Assembly (NCBI GenBank): GCA_964568045.1
Contig: CAZMOL010000041.1
Location: 1 to 15,052, forward strand
Source of the DNA: CAZDDA01 sp964568045
Lineage (GTDB): Bacteria > Bipolaricaulota > Bipolaricaulia > UBA7950 > UBA9294
Direction of reading: 5' to 3'
DNA length: 15,052 nt
How positions within the stretch are numbered: the stretch's first letter is position 1; the number at the start of each line of letters is the position of its first letter. A model generated the notes under the pieces. It had not been told where the DNA came from. It did not search any database and was given only the letters and a program-made list of their open reading frames with translations. Shown piece by piece: positions 6,567 through 13,776 of the stretch. The position numbers and the translations under genes were made by a program.

Positions 6567-7399
6567 TCAGACTCTTGGCCTACGCGAAATTGAACCTGTC
6601 CCTACGGATTCTCGGCCGCTGTCCGGATGGCTTTCACGAGATTGATTCCCTTGTTCAGACAATCAGCCTTGCGGATAGGATTTCTGTCGATGTGACACAA
6701 GCAGGAGTGCAAGTAGAAAACGACGCCGGCATTCCCCCAGAGAAGGATCTGACAGGGCGGGCAGCGCGACTCCTTCTGGCGGAGAAGCATGACCCAAGAG
6801 GAATGAGGATCAAAACGGAGAAGCGAATCCCGATCGGCGCCGGCCTCGGCGGCGGGTCGAGCGATGCTGCGGCAGTTCTGTGGAGCGTGAATCGCCTCAC
6901 CTCCCCGCTTTTGCCAGAGCAGGATTTGCTCCACCTTGCCGCACGTCTCGGCGCTGACGTCCCGCTCTTTCTCACCGGTGGCCGGATGCAGGTGTGCGGA
7001 ATGGGTGAGAAGATCACACCGCTTCCAATCACATCCCGCGAACGCTTTCTGCTCCTCATTCCACCGGTTCATTGCCAAACCGCCTGCGTCTACGACCATT
7101 TCGACGAACTTGCCTCTTGCAGTACACAGACATTGGTAGGAGACCTTCTAGGAAACAACGATCTTGAACCTGCTGCGCTTGATCTCTATTCTGCTCTCGC
7201 ACCCTACCGCAACGCGGTCGCTGCTCTTCCCAGCCTCTACTCCGGGATGAGTGGGAGCGGTTCCGCGTTCTTTGCCGCCTTCTCTAGCCCAGAGACGGCC
7301 GAAGCTTCAAGAAAGAAGCTGTCCCTCTCCTTCCCGGAAGCCAAGATTCACCTCTGCTATCCGACACGAACAGGGTATCATGTGGAAGGGAGACACTGA
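6563..7399 (+). CDS. ispE: 4-diphosphocytidyl-2-C-methyl-D-erythritol kinase (IspE)
   Basis: IspE phosphorylates CDP-methylerythritol with ATP in the MEP pathway to isoprenoid precursors. The 278-aa product is a GHMP kinase: AYAKLNLSLRILGR (6-19, with K9), the ATP-binding GAGLGGGSSDAA (92-103), the catalytic D132 in ADVPLFLTGG, and the glycine-rich MSGSGSAF (229-236). GTG 6563 overlaps the hutI stop codon by four bases and gives the normal N-terminal length. No clear Shine-Dalgarno is seen, so translation probably depends on coupling with hutI. A TTG four codons later is an alternative. The stop codon shares one base with the cmk ATG. Its presence implies the organism uses the MEP route. Confidence 0.95.
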   Translation: MIRLLAYAKLNLSLRILGRCPDGFHEIDSLVQTISLADRISVDVTQAGVQVENDAGIPPEKDLTGRAARLLLAEKHDPRGMRIKTEKRIPIGAGLGGGSSDAAAVLWSVNRLTSPLLPEQDLLHLAARLGADVPLFLTGGRMQVCGMGEKITPLPITSRERFLLLIPPVHCQTACVYDHFDELASCSTQTLVGDLLGNNDLEPAALDLYSALAPYRNAVAALPSLYSGMSGSGSAFFAAFSSPETAEASRKKLSLSFPEAKIHLCYPTRTGYHVEGRH

Positions 7400-8013
7400 T
7401 GCAAATAGCCATCGACGGCCCGGCTGGCTCGGGGAAGACTTCGCTGGGCCGAGAACTTGCACGTCACTTCGGGGGCCTGTTCGTGGAGACGGGAAAGATG
7501 TACCGAGCGGTTGCCCTCGGGTTTGAACGCAGTCTCAGCCTTGACGAGATGGAAATCACGATGAACGATGAGGGTCGCTTCTTTTTAAACGGCGAGGACG
7601 TCACTGAGTTGCTTCACATTCCGAACCTTGACCAGAGTTCCTCGAAGGTCGCAACGCAGCCAAAGGTGCGTGAGAAGCTTGTGCAGTTACAGCGGCGAAT
7701 TGCCACCGACCGCGATGTCGTAATGGAGGGACGCGACATCGGCACAGTAGTTCTCCCTGCCGCCGACGCGAAGATCTTTCTACAGGCCAGCCCACAAGAG
7801 CGGGCAGAGCGCCGAGCAAGAGAGCGAATAGAAACGGACCTTTCCGCCACCTTGAACGAAATTCTCACGCGTGACGAGCGGGACCGTACTCGCAGCATTT
7901 CCCCCTTGAACCCCGCTTGTGATGCAATTATAATCGACACCAATCACAAAAGCCTCGCAGAGGTTATTTCTGAGGCGATAGACCTCATCAAGGAGCGGTT
8001 GGGAGGACCTTGA
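7399..8013 (+). CDS. cmk: Cytidylate kinase (Cmk)
   Basis: Cmk phosphorylates CMP and dCMP to the diphosphates with ATP. The 204-aa product has the P-loop GPAGSGKT (7-14), the base-binding TGKMYRAVAL (31-40), EGRDIGTVVLP (110-120) and the arginine-rich lid and C-terminal motif RDERDRTRSISPL (158-170). All are characteristic of the short, Gram-positive-like or general bacterial CMP kinases. ATG 7399 has GGGAG eight bases upstream and overlaps the ispE stop codon by one base. The next gene, plsC, starts inside the Cmk stop codon. The order cmk, plsC, rpsA is found in many bacteria, which supports all three assignments. Confidence 0.96.
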   Translation: MQIAIDGPAGSGKTSLGRELARHFGGLFVETGKMYRAVALGFERSLSLDEMEITMNDEGRFFLNGEDVTELLHIPNLDQSSSKVATQPKVREKLVQLQRRIATDRDVVMEGRDIGTVVLPAADAKIFLQASPQERAERRARERIETDLSATLNEILTRDERDRTRSISPLNPACDAIIIDTNHKSLAEVISEAIDLIKERLGGP

Positions 8014-8642
8014 CACGCCGGTTGAAGGCTCTCTTCAAAGACGGGTTCTACGTATTGTTGTGCGTTTTCCTCACCCTCATAGCAAAGACGCTATTCCGGC
8101 TGCGAGTCACTGGGAGAGATATGGTTGAGAAAGGCAGTGGGTACATTGCCATTGCGCGTCACCGTAGTTATTGGGACATACCGTTCTTGGCAGTGGCTCT
8201 CGGCTGGCAAAACCGCGTGCACTTCATTGCCCGCAAAGGCCTGTTGCGCAACCCAATCTTTGGCCCGCTAATAAAGCTCTACGCTACAGCAATTGACCGA
8301 GAGCGCTTCAACAAGACGAATCTCCGACACACACTCAGAGCGCTTAAACAGGAGCGATTGATCGGTATCTTTCCGGAGGGGACGACGCGACGCCGCGTCG
8401 ACCCCAAGGCCGGGGCAATTCACTTTGCACGACTAACAGGCAAAGAACTACTTCCAGTGAACATCCAGGCAAACGGGCCGTACCCACCACGCTACCCTTT
8501 TCGTTTCCCACAGGTTACGATTTCGATTGGTCGACCGTTTGTCATCGCTGAGCTGGAAGATGAAACCGTGAAGGCAGACACCCGCGCGGAGCACTATCGC
8601 CTGCTGAGTAGGCGGCTGATGGAGCGGGTAGATGCATCGTAA
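8010..8642 (+). CDS. plsC: 1-acyl-sn-glycerol-3-phosphate acyltransferase (PlsC family)
   Basis: PlsC transfers an acyl chain to the sn-2 position of lysophosphatidate to form phosphatidate at the inner membrane. The 210-aa product has a hydrophobic N-terminal segment at about 13-30 that could be a membrane anchor. The catalytic HX4D motif is H51 to D56 in ARHRSYWDIP. The FPEGTTRR motif at 121-128 binds the glycerol phosphate. TTG 8010 overlaps the cmk stop codon in TTGA, with GGGAGG three bases before it, so spacing is short. A second TTG five codons later is an alternative. The position between cmk and rpsA is common in bacteria. Acyl-donor preference (acyl-ACP or acyl-CoA) cannot be read from the sequence. 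Confidence 0.92.
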   Translation: MTRRLKALFKDGFYVLLCVFLTLIAKTLFRLRVTGRDMVEKGSGYIAIARHRSYWDIPFLAVALGWQNRVHFIARKGLLRNPIFGPLIKLYATAIDRERFNKTNLRHTLRALKQERLIGIFPEGTTRRRVDPKAGAIHFARLTGKELLPVNIQANGPYPPRYPFRFPQVTISIGRPFVIAELEDETVKADTRAEHYRLLSRRLMERVDAS

Positions 8643-8744
8643 GGCGAAAGGAGGCGACACAAAGCAAACCTCTGTGGTAAGGGGCCTGACCCTCAAAACG
8701 TAACGAAAGGGGAAGGGTAAATTCTACAGCAGGTGGCATCAGAC
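8643..8744 (+). other. rpsA leader, no gene
   Basis: The 102 bases before rpsA are purine-rich with several GGGG and AGG runs. A short hairpin is possible around 8680-8693 (AGGG and CCCT). No convincing promoter hexamer pair was found. In other bacteria S1 represses its own leader, but no specific element can be identified here. Confidence 0.3.
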
Positions 8745-10478
8745 ATGGAAAAGAAGATCAAGATGGAAGACGCTTTCTCTGAAAGCGATGTTAAGATGTA
8801 CAGCCGCGGAGACACGATCACTGGAACGGTCGTCCAGGTGAATGAATCGGAGATCCTCGTCGACATTGGTTACAAGTCGGAAGGGGTCCTTCCTGTAACT
8901 GAACTGTCTCCCTTTCGCGACGAGGCGCAAGTTGAGGAAGGGGAAGAGATTGAGGTTCTCGTCACCTATATCGATGAGGAGAAAGGGACGGTCTACGCCT
9001 CGGAGAAGCAGGCTGAATACGAGAAGCGAATCGAGTCGCTGGAGACAGCCTACCGTGAAGGAACTGCAGTAGAAGGTGAGATCACAAACGAAGTAAAGAA
9101 CGCAGGTTATCACATAAATCTCAACGGAATTCGAGCCTTCCTCCCTGGCTCTCACCTCGGGAACGATCTACCAAGTACCATTGAGGAGCTGAAGGACAGG
9201 CAGATTCTAGTAAAGATACTCGAACTCTCACGTAGAGAGAAGAACCTCGTTGTCTCACACAAGGCCTACCTCAAAGAAGAAGAAGAGAAGCTCCGTTTGG
9301 CTCTATTCGAGTCCCTTGAGAAGGAGCAGGAAATCGAAGGGGTCATCCGCAGTATCGTCGACTTCGGTCTGTTTGTGGACATCGGGGGGTTCGAAGGTCT
9401 CGTCCATCGGTCGGAGATCACCTGGAAGGACCTTCCGGTTCCACCAGCTGAATACAATGTGGGAGACACAGTCAAGGTTAAGATCATTGACTTCGACAAA
9501 GAGAAAGGGAAGGTTTCCCTATCGATAAAGCGTCTGCGACCGAATCCATGGGAAGGTATTGCAGAGCGTTATCCCGGAGGGGCACGCGTAACCGGGAAGG
9601 TCGTGAGTGTCACTGACTTCGGCGCCTTCGTCGAGTTGGAGCAAGACATAGAGGGATTGGTACACGTCTCTGAACTCTCATGGGGATATCCAGAGAGCCC
9701 CAAAGAGGTAGTGAGTGAAGGAGACGAAGTCGAAGTGGTGGTGCTTAACTGCGATGAAGGAGCCCACAGAATCAGTCTTTCGCTACGGCGCATGCAGCAG
9801 GACCCGTGGGAGGACGTGGAAGCAAAATACCCCCGTGGTCAGCGGGTCACCGGTACGGTCACCAAGATCACCGACTTCGGAGCCTTCATCAAACTAGAAG
9901 AGGGAATCGAAGGGCTAGCACATGTCTCCGAACTCGACTGGGGCCACGTGACGCATCCGCGAGACGTTCTCGAAGAGGGACAGACCCTTGAGGTCAAGGT
10001 CCTAAACGTAGACCCGAATGAGCGACGGATCAGCTTGAGCGTTCGCGAGCTGAAGCCCAACCCGTGGCGGCAGTTCCTCGAACAGTGGTCCATCGACGAA
10101 ATCGTAGAAGGGGAAATCACCGAAATCAAGGACTTCGGCGCGTTCATGAAGATCACCGACGAGGTTGATGGATTGATCCATGTCTCGGAGATCAGCGACC
10201 AACGGATCTCAACGCCAAGTGAAGTCCTAACCATCGGTGACAAGGTGCAGGCGAAGATCATCGGCATCAACGAAGAGAAGAAACAGGTTCGCCTCAGCAT
10301 GCGAAATCTTCTATTGGGACCACCGCCAGTTCCGGACTCTCGGGCTCCCCGCAAGCGCTCGCGAAAACGAGACCGGATAGAACCGCCTCTCCTTGACAAC
10401 GGCGGGCACGAGGCCGTGAGCATGCGCGATCTTCTTGGGGACACGGGCCTTGAGACTGAGGAGGAGGCAGAGGAATAA
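8745..10478 (+). CDS. rpsA: 30S ribosomal protein S1 (six S1 domains)
   Basis: S1 binds mRNA on the 30S subunit and helps unfold and dock it for initiation. The 577-aa product has six S1 OB-fold repeats at about 22-92, 107-174, 195-264, 281-350, 367-435 and 453-521. Repeats 3 to 6 carry the full RNA-binding signature, such as TDFGAFVELEQDIEGLVHVSEL, split here as TDFGAFVEL and EGLVHVSEL. Repeat 2 is degenerate (NAGYHINLNGIRAFLPGS), as in the ribosome-binding repeats of other S1 proteins. The NPW linkers between repeats 3-4, 4-5 and 5-6 are typical. A tail from about 522 has a basic patch (RKRSRKRDR) and an acidic end (ETEEEAEE). ATG 8745 is chosen because AGGTGG lies nine bases or less upstream. 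GTG 8733, four codons earlier, is possible. Confidence 0.96.
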   Translation: MEKKIKMEDAFSESDVKMYSRGDTITGTVVQVNESEILVDIGYKSEGVLPVTELSPFRDEAQVEEGEEIEVLVTYIDEEKGTVYASEKQAEYEKRIESLETAYREGTAVEGEITNEVKNAGYHINLNGIRAFLPGSHLGNDLPSTIEELKDRQILVKILELSRREKNLVVSHKAYLKEEEEKLRLALFESLEKEQEIEGVIRSIVDFGLFVDIGGFEGLVHRSEITWKDLPVPPAEYNVGDTVKVKIIDFDKEKGKVSLSIKRLRPNPWEGIAERYPGGARVTGKVVSVTDFGAFVELEQDIEGLVHVSELSWGYPESPKEVVSEGDEVEVVVLNCDEGAHRISLSLRRMQQDPWEDVEAKYPRGQRVTGTVTKITDFGAFIKLEEGIEGLAHVSELDWGHVTHPRDVLEEGQTLEVKVLNVDPNERRISLSVRELKPNPWRQFLEQWSIDEIVEGEITEIKDFGAFMKITDEVDGLIHVSEISDQRISTPSEVLTIGDKVQAKIIGINEEKKQVRLSMRNLLLGPPPVPDSRAPRKRSRKRDRIEPPLLDNGGHEAVSMRDLLGDTGLETEEEAEE

Positions 10479-10514
10479 CACCCCGCTCACAACATAGCAC
10501 AGGAGGAGGATGCC

Positions 10515-10826
10515 ATGAACAAAGGAGAATTCATCGATCGATTGGCTGATACAACAGAGCTGACCAAGAAAGAAGCGCACACGCTGCTTGACTCAGTCCT
10601 CAATCTCATTCAGGACACCCTGCTCCGCGGAGAGGCCGTCAAGTTCGTCGGTTTCGGGAAGTTCGCCGTACGCGCTCGCAAAGCAAGCAGCAGGATCAAC
10701 CCACAGACGAAAAGACCGATTCAGGTTGAGGCAAAGGTTGTCCCCCTGTTCAAGCCAGGCAGAGAATTGAAGCAGCAAATTGCGAAGAGACTTAAGACTA
10801 CTGCACAGGGCGTGGCGAGGAAGTAG
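10515..10826 (+). CDS. hup: HU-family DNA-binding protein
   Basis: HU bends and compacts DNA as a dimer in the nucleoid. The 103-aa product starts MNKGEFIDRLA and has the helical dimer core (about 1-45), then GFGKFAVRARKASSRINPQT (46-65), then the arm region ending in PLFKPGRELK (77-86). The RINPQT arm tip usually intercalates DNA. The protein is about ten residues longer than most HU, with a basic tail (KTTAQGVARK). A very strong AGGAGGAGG ribosome site lies before ATG 10515. It follows rpsA by 36 bases and is probably the last gene of that operon. Its last 29 bases overlap the 3' end of acpS on the other strand. Confidence 0.94.
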   Translation: MNKGEFIDRLADTTELTKKEAHTLLDSVLNLIQDTLLRGEAVKFVGFGKFAVRARKASSRINPQTKRPIQVEAKVVPLFKPGRELKQQIAKRLKTTAQGVARK

Positions 10827-11166
10827 CCTCCTCCAATAAGACACAGGCGAAGGCCAGGCTCTTCGTATGAGAAAGGCTGATTTCGATGTTGCCCTCAATC
10901 AAGGAACAGGAAACGATCGGACGGCCACTTGGAGTCTGGCTCACCTCGATTGCAGTGAATGGCAGTGAACGGCCGGCCGCTTTCACCAATGCTTCCTTAG
11001 CGGCAAAACGGGCCGAAAGCCGTTCGAAGCACCGATCTCCCCGTGCGGCACGGGCATAGGCAATCTCGTTCGGTGTGAACAATCGCCGCAAGAACTGCTC
11101 TCCGTAGCGTTGACAAAGGTTCCTGATTCGCGACACTTCAACCGCATCAATTCCCACTCTAACCAT
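10798..11166 (-). CDS. acpS: Holo-[acyl-carrier-protein] synthase (AcpS)
   Basis: AcpS moves 4'-phosphopantetheine from CoA to a serine of apo-ACP and so activates the carrier of fatty-acid synthesis, to which fabF in this window also belongs. The 122-aa product has the magnesium-binding D7 in VGIDAVEVSRI and E58 in ARFAAKEALVKA, and the SLSH motif at 97-100. Length and order are those of the trimeric bacterial enzyme. ATG 11166 overlaps the gmk stop codon by eight bases with no clear ribosome site, which suggests coupling. A GTG at 11157 would also keep the active-site motif. The gene converges on hup and overlaps its end. Confidence 0.94.
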   Translation of the reverse strand: MVRVGIDAVEVSRIRNLCQRYGEQFLRRLFTPNEIAYARAARGDRCFERLSARFAAKEALVKAAGRSLPFTAIEVSQTPSGRPIVSCSLIEGNIEISLSHTKSLAFACVLLEEATSSPRPVQ

Positions 11167-11782
11167 TGGCTTTGAACACACGGCTCCTCTCGGCGACGAT
11201 GATCGAGCGCAGCTGGTCCACAGCGGCTTCGATGTCGTTGTTTAATACAAGGTAGTCAAAGCAAGAAAGGGCCTCCATCTCTTCTCGTGCCACCTCAAGC
11301 CGAGCGCTGATCTGTTTGTCACTTTCCGTTGCCCGGGCCCTCAGACGCTCCTCCAGGAGATCCAACGAGGAAGGCGCAAGGAAAACGTATACGACAGCAC
11401 AGCTGAGCAGTCCCCCCTGTTGGAGTGTCTTTGCTCCTTCCACGTCGATGTTCAGGATCACGTCCTCTCCCCGTGCGAAGACCTCTTCGATCTGAGCCCG
11501 GGATGTCCCGTACTGATCACCGAGGTAGGTCACGTGCTCGACCAGCTCACCACTGGCGACAAGCTGATCGAACTCCTGAGGGGAGACGTAGTGATAGTCT
11601 GCGCCGTCCACCTCCCCTGAACGTTGCGGTCGAGTGGTATAGGACACTGAGAACGAGAGTCCGGGCAGGATCTTCATGACCCGTTCAATCACCGAGTTCT
11701 TTCCCGCCCCTGAGGGACCGCACACGACCACTGCAAGGCCACCCCCGGTTCCTCTTCTTCGATCAGCAATGGATTCACTCAA
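11159..11782 (-). CDS. gmk: Guanylate kinase (Gmk)
   Basis: Gmk phosphorylates GMP and dGMP with ATP. The 207-aa product shows the P-loop GPSGAGKNS (22-30), the GMP-binding SYTTRPQRSGEVDG (47-60) and DYHYVS (62-67), YGTS (91-94) and DVEGA (113-117). The P-loop has Asn after the Lys, where Ser or Gly is common, but the following Ser is kept. TTG 11782 is preferred because it gives normal length and overlaps the yicC stop codon slightly. TTG 11818 would add 12 residues within yicC. No strong ribosome site precedes either, so the start is the least certain part. yicC-gmk is a frequent gene pair in bacteria, which supports both. Confidence 0.94.
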   Translation of the reverse strand: MSESIADRRRGTGGGLAVVVCGPSGAGKNSVIERVMKILPGLSFSVSYTTRPQRSGEVDGADYHYVSPQEFDQLVASGELVEHVTYLGDQYGTSRAQIEEVFARGEDVILNIDVEGAKTLQQGGLLSCAVVYVFLAPSSLDLLEERLRARATESDKQISARLEVAREEMEALSCFDYLVLNNDIEAAVDQLRSIIVAERSRVFKANG

Positions 11783-12641
11783 CGTTCTGTACCTGTTCTT
11801 TGAAGCGCTCGATCGCAACCTTCATATCGACCACAAAGGAGCTGATGACGAGGTCGCGGGACTTCGCACCGAGGGTATTCACTTCGCGGAGCAACTCCTG
11901 CGAAACGAATTCGAGTTCCTTGCCGATGGGACTATCTGCCTGAAGCAGCTCTTCGGCTCGATGAAGGTGGGACCCAAGCCGGGTTACTTCCTCGCGTACG
12001 TCAAACCGCTCTGCAAGAAGGGCTATTTCAGTCTCTAGGCGATCGGAATCGACCACGATGCTAAGCGACGCAACCTTCTCCTGTAGTCGGTTGCGAAGCT
12101 CCTCGGAGACAGCGGGAAGCCGCTGCTTCACCTGGGCAAGGAGCCCGGAAAGCTGATCGAGGATTTCCTTTAGTTCCTCAGCTAGGTGTGCTCCTTCCTT
12201 CGACCGGGCAAGGAGCGTGGCCTCAATGGCCTGCTTCACGGCCGGTTCAACAACCGGCCACGGATCCGCCTCAAGCGGTTTTGCCACCTGAAAGGCCCCC
12301 ACCTGGATCAGATCGCTGAGCGTAGGCGGCTCCGAGAGCGACAGCTCCTGCACAATACCACGGAGTTCTTTTAGGTGATCGTCAATGACTGCCCGATCGA
12401 AGAGAGGAGACTCTTGTTGTGCCTCCCGATCGCGAGCAAGACCAATCCACACGCCAACCTCTCCACGGGAAAACGCTCGCCTCACCGCTTCCTCCAAACA
12501 GACCTGAAGCCGTGGTTGATCGTGCGGAGCACGAACACGGACCGACAGGTAGCGATGGTTCAGCGTGCGAATCGTGACATCGACACGCCAGCCGGCCGCG
12601 GTGACTGTTCCAGTACCAAACCCGGTCATGCTGTTAACCAT
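11775..12641 (-). CDS. yicC: YicC/YloC-family endoribonuclease
   Basis: Members of this family are reported as endoribonucleases. Their full cellular role is unsettled. The 288-aa product begins MVNSMTGFGTG, the usual N-terminal signature, then TLNHRYLSVRVR near 26-37. A long helical middle with EELKEIL and KQRLPAVSEELRNRL follows. The C-terminal domain holds FDVREEVTRLGSHL and the strongly conserved GKELEFVSQELLREVNTLG from 240. The length is near that of E. coli YicC. ATG 12641 has GGAGGAGAAC directly before it and overlaps the amrB stop codon by eight bases. Longer frames from upstream would overlap amrB by 120 bases and lack sense. It precedes gmk, as in many genomes. Confidence 0.94.
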   Translation of the reverse strand: MVNSMTGFGTGTVTAAGWRVDVTIRTLNHRYLSVRVRAPHDQPRLQVCLEEAVRRAFSRGEVGVWIGLARDREAQQESPLFDRAVIDDHLKELRGIVQELSLSEPPTLSDLIQVGAFQVAKPLEADPWPVVEPAVKQAIEATLLARSKEGAHLAEELKEILDQLSGLLAQVKQRLPAVSEELRNRLQEKVASLSIVVDSDRLETEIALLAERFDVREEVTRLGSHLHRAEELLQADSPIGKELEFVSQELLREVNTLGAKSRDLVISSFVVDMKVAIERFKEQVQNVE

Positions 12642-13473
12642 GTTCTCCTCCGGCAAAACAGATCGCTGCATACCCGACCACCGCGCTACGGTCACCGCCG
12701 ACATCCCCGGAGGTGGCATACGACAACAGCCGCGTTTGATTCCATCCGAGTGTTTCCGCAATGCTCATCAACACAACAATCGCCCCACCTCCACAGATGG
12801 ACAGGTGCTCCCCAACCAAGCGTTGGTAGAAGCCCTCCACATCGAGGGAGAGAATCTGCTCGATCGCCTTGTGGTCGAGTTGTTGAGCCACCTCATGGGG
12901 TTCATAGTGAGTGAAATCGCTGCTGACAATCACAACACCCGGTTCGTCGCGAATCGCCCCTACGATGGCCTCACCAGCTCTCGTCAACTCGGGCAGAGAG
13001 GGGGTCATCACGCAAACGGGTACAAACGGCAACCCCTCGCCGTACAAGAACTGCAGAAAGGGAAGCTGAACCTCGATCGAGTGCTCGCGGAGGAAGGCGC
13101 TCTCGGAGACCTCCAATCCCGCCTCAACGAAGCGTCCTGCAAGCTCGGTAGCGATTCGGACCTCACCGAGAGGAGTCCGCCAGGTTCCCTCTTGCGCAAG
13201 TGAGATCGGTCGCCCCATCCCCGTGTGGTTGGCGCCGAGGATCAGCGCCCACGCAGGCCGACCCAGCGTGGCCAGCCATCGATACCCCACCGCTGCAGTA
13301 GGGCCGGAGTAGACATACCCGGCGTGTGGGGCGATCAGACCGACTGGCGACGCAAGAGCATCCTCAGAAGCCGTGACAGGTTCTCCAAACAGCCGAGTGA
13401 GGGAATCCTCAAGAGCGGAGGCGCTTCCCGGGTAAAAGGCCTCGGCAACCACTGGCTCGCGAATCGAAGTCAT
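12634..13473 (-). CDS. amrB: MEMO-like protein, AmmeMemoRadiSam system protein B (AmrB)
   Basis: This 279-aa protein belongs to the MEMO family. Human MEMO1 binds iron, and bacterial and archaeal members often sit with an AMMECR1 protein and a radical SAM enzyme. The conserved metal-site residues are all present: H50 in APHAGYVYSG, H83 in GANHTG and C227 in SICGGGAI. REHSIEVQLPFLQ at 129-141 and SSDFTHYE at 184-191 are also family motifs. Extradiol-dioxygenase-like folds share this layout, but no catechol substrate is suggested. ATG 13473 has GGAGGTGTT before it, a perfect ribosome site. It is the first gene of the amrB-yicC-gmk-acpS run. AMMECR1 and radical SAM partners are not in the window. 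Biochemical role unknown. Confidence 0.9.
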   Translation of the reverse strand: MTSIREPVVAEAFYPGSASALEDSLTRLFGEPVTASEDALASPVGLIAPHAGYVYSGPTAAVGYRWLATLGRPAWALILGANHTGMGRPISLAQEGTWRTPLGEVRIATELAGRFVEAGLEVSESAFLREHSIEVQLPFLQFLYGEGLPFVPVCVMTPSLPELTRAGEAIVGAIRDEPGVVIVSSDFTHYEPHEVAQQLDHKAIEQILSLDVEGFYQRLVGEHLSICGGGAIVVLMSIAETLGWNQTRLLSYATSGDVGGDRSAVVGYAAICFAGGEHG

Positions 13474-13520
13474 AACACCTCCATTCTAGCGCCAATGCGG
13501 ACTTGAACGCAACTGTATGC

Positions 13521-13549
13521 TTGACAGTCGTTGCTTCGTTGCCTACCAT
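13521..13549 (+). promoter_or_regulatory. Promoter of tRNA-Gln
   Basis: TTGACA (13521-13526, perfect -35) and TACCAT (13544-13549, four of six) are 17 bases apart. The start would fall near 13556, about six bases before the mature tRNA 5' end. The position fits a stable-RNA promoter. Confidence 0.7.
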
Positions 13550-13561
13550 TGAGTGAATTCT

Positions 13562-13632
13562 TGGGAGATCGTCTAATGGCAGGACGACAGGCCCTGGCCC
13601 TGTTAGTGGAGGTTCGAATCCTCCTCTCCCAA
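13562..13632 (+). tRNA. tRNA-Gln, anticodon CUG, with C at position 33
   Basis: The sequence folds as a full cloverleaf: acceptor TGGGAGA (13562-13568) with TCTCCCA (13625-13631), a three-pair D stem GTC/GAC, anticodon stem ACAGG/CCTGT, four-base variable loop and T arm GGAGG-TTCGAAT-CCTCC. The discriminator is A13632 and CCA is not encoded. The anticodon loop 13592-13598 is CCCTGGC, so the anticodon is CUG at 13594-13596. The weak U1-A72 pair fits glutamine identity. Position 33, normally U in almost all tRNAs, is C here. No second tRNA stands next to it. Confidence 0.93.
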
Positions 13633-13776
13633 CACGCACCGGAAATGCTTTTCTGTTGGCGCTTCTAGCACTTGTTTGCACATTCGCTTCAGCTTGGTGT
13701 TCGAGTCCCCGAGGCTCCAGAGAAACACCGTGAAGTTCGCCAAAGATACCTGCTCCCTCATAGAATACTGAGGAGC
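13633..13776 (+). other. Spacer with a compound hairpin, tRNA-like 3' fragment
   Basis: No gene is seen. An imperfect hairpin spans 13687-13735: CTTCA with TGAAG, GGTGTT with AACACC, and inner GAG/CTC and CC/GG pairs closing a CCGA loop. The segment 13700-13719 (GTTCGAGTCCCC and AGGCTCCA) looks like a T arm and 3' acceptor strand, but the T stem is mismatched and no 5' half exists. It may be a tRNA remnant or a leader structure for the glycosyltransferase gene. Confidence 0.3.

Noticed and set aside
9839..10444. 201-codon frame on the minus strand opposite rpsA
   Set aside because: It mirrors the repeated S1 domains of rpsA. The product is Ser/Arg/Thr-rich, typical of an antisense shadow.
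12375..13203. Plus-strand frames of 179 and 212 codons opposite yicC and amrB
   Set aside because: Both are antisense to strongly supported genes with conserved motifs, and neither has a ribosome site or recognisable domain.
13483..13512. TTGCGT-N18-TAGAAT as the amrB promoter
   Set aside because: The start would fall about three bases before the ATG and remove the perfect ribosome site, so it conflicts with the translation signal.
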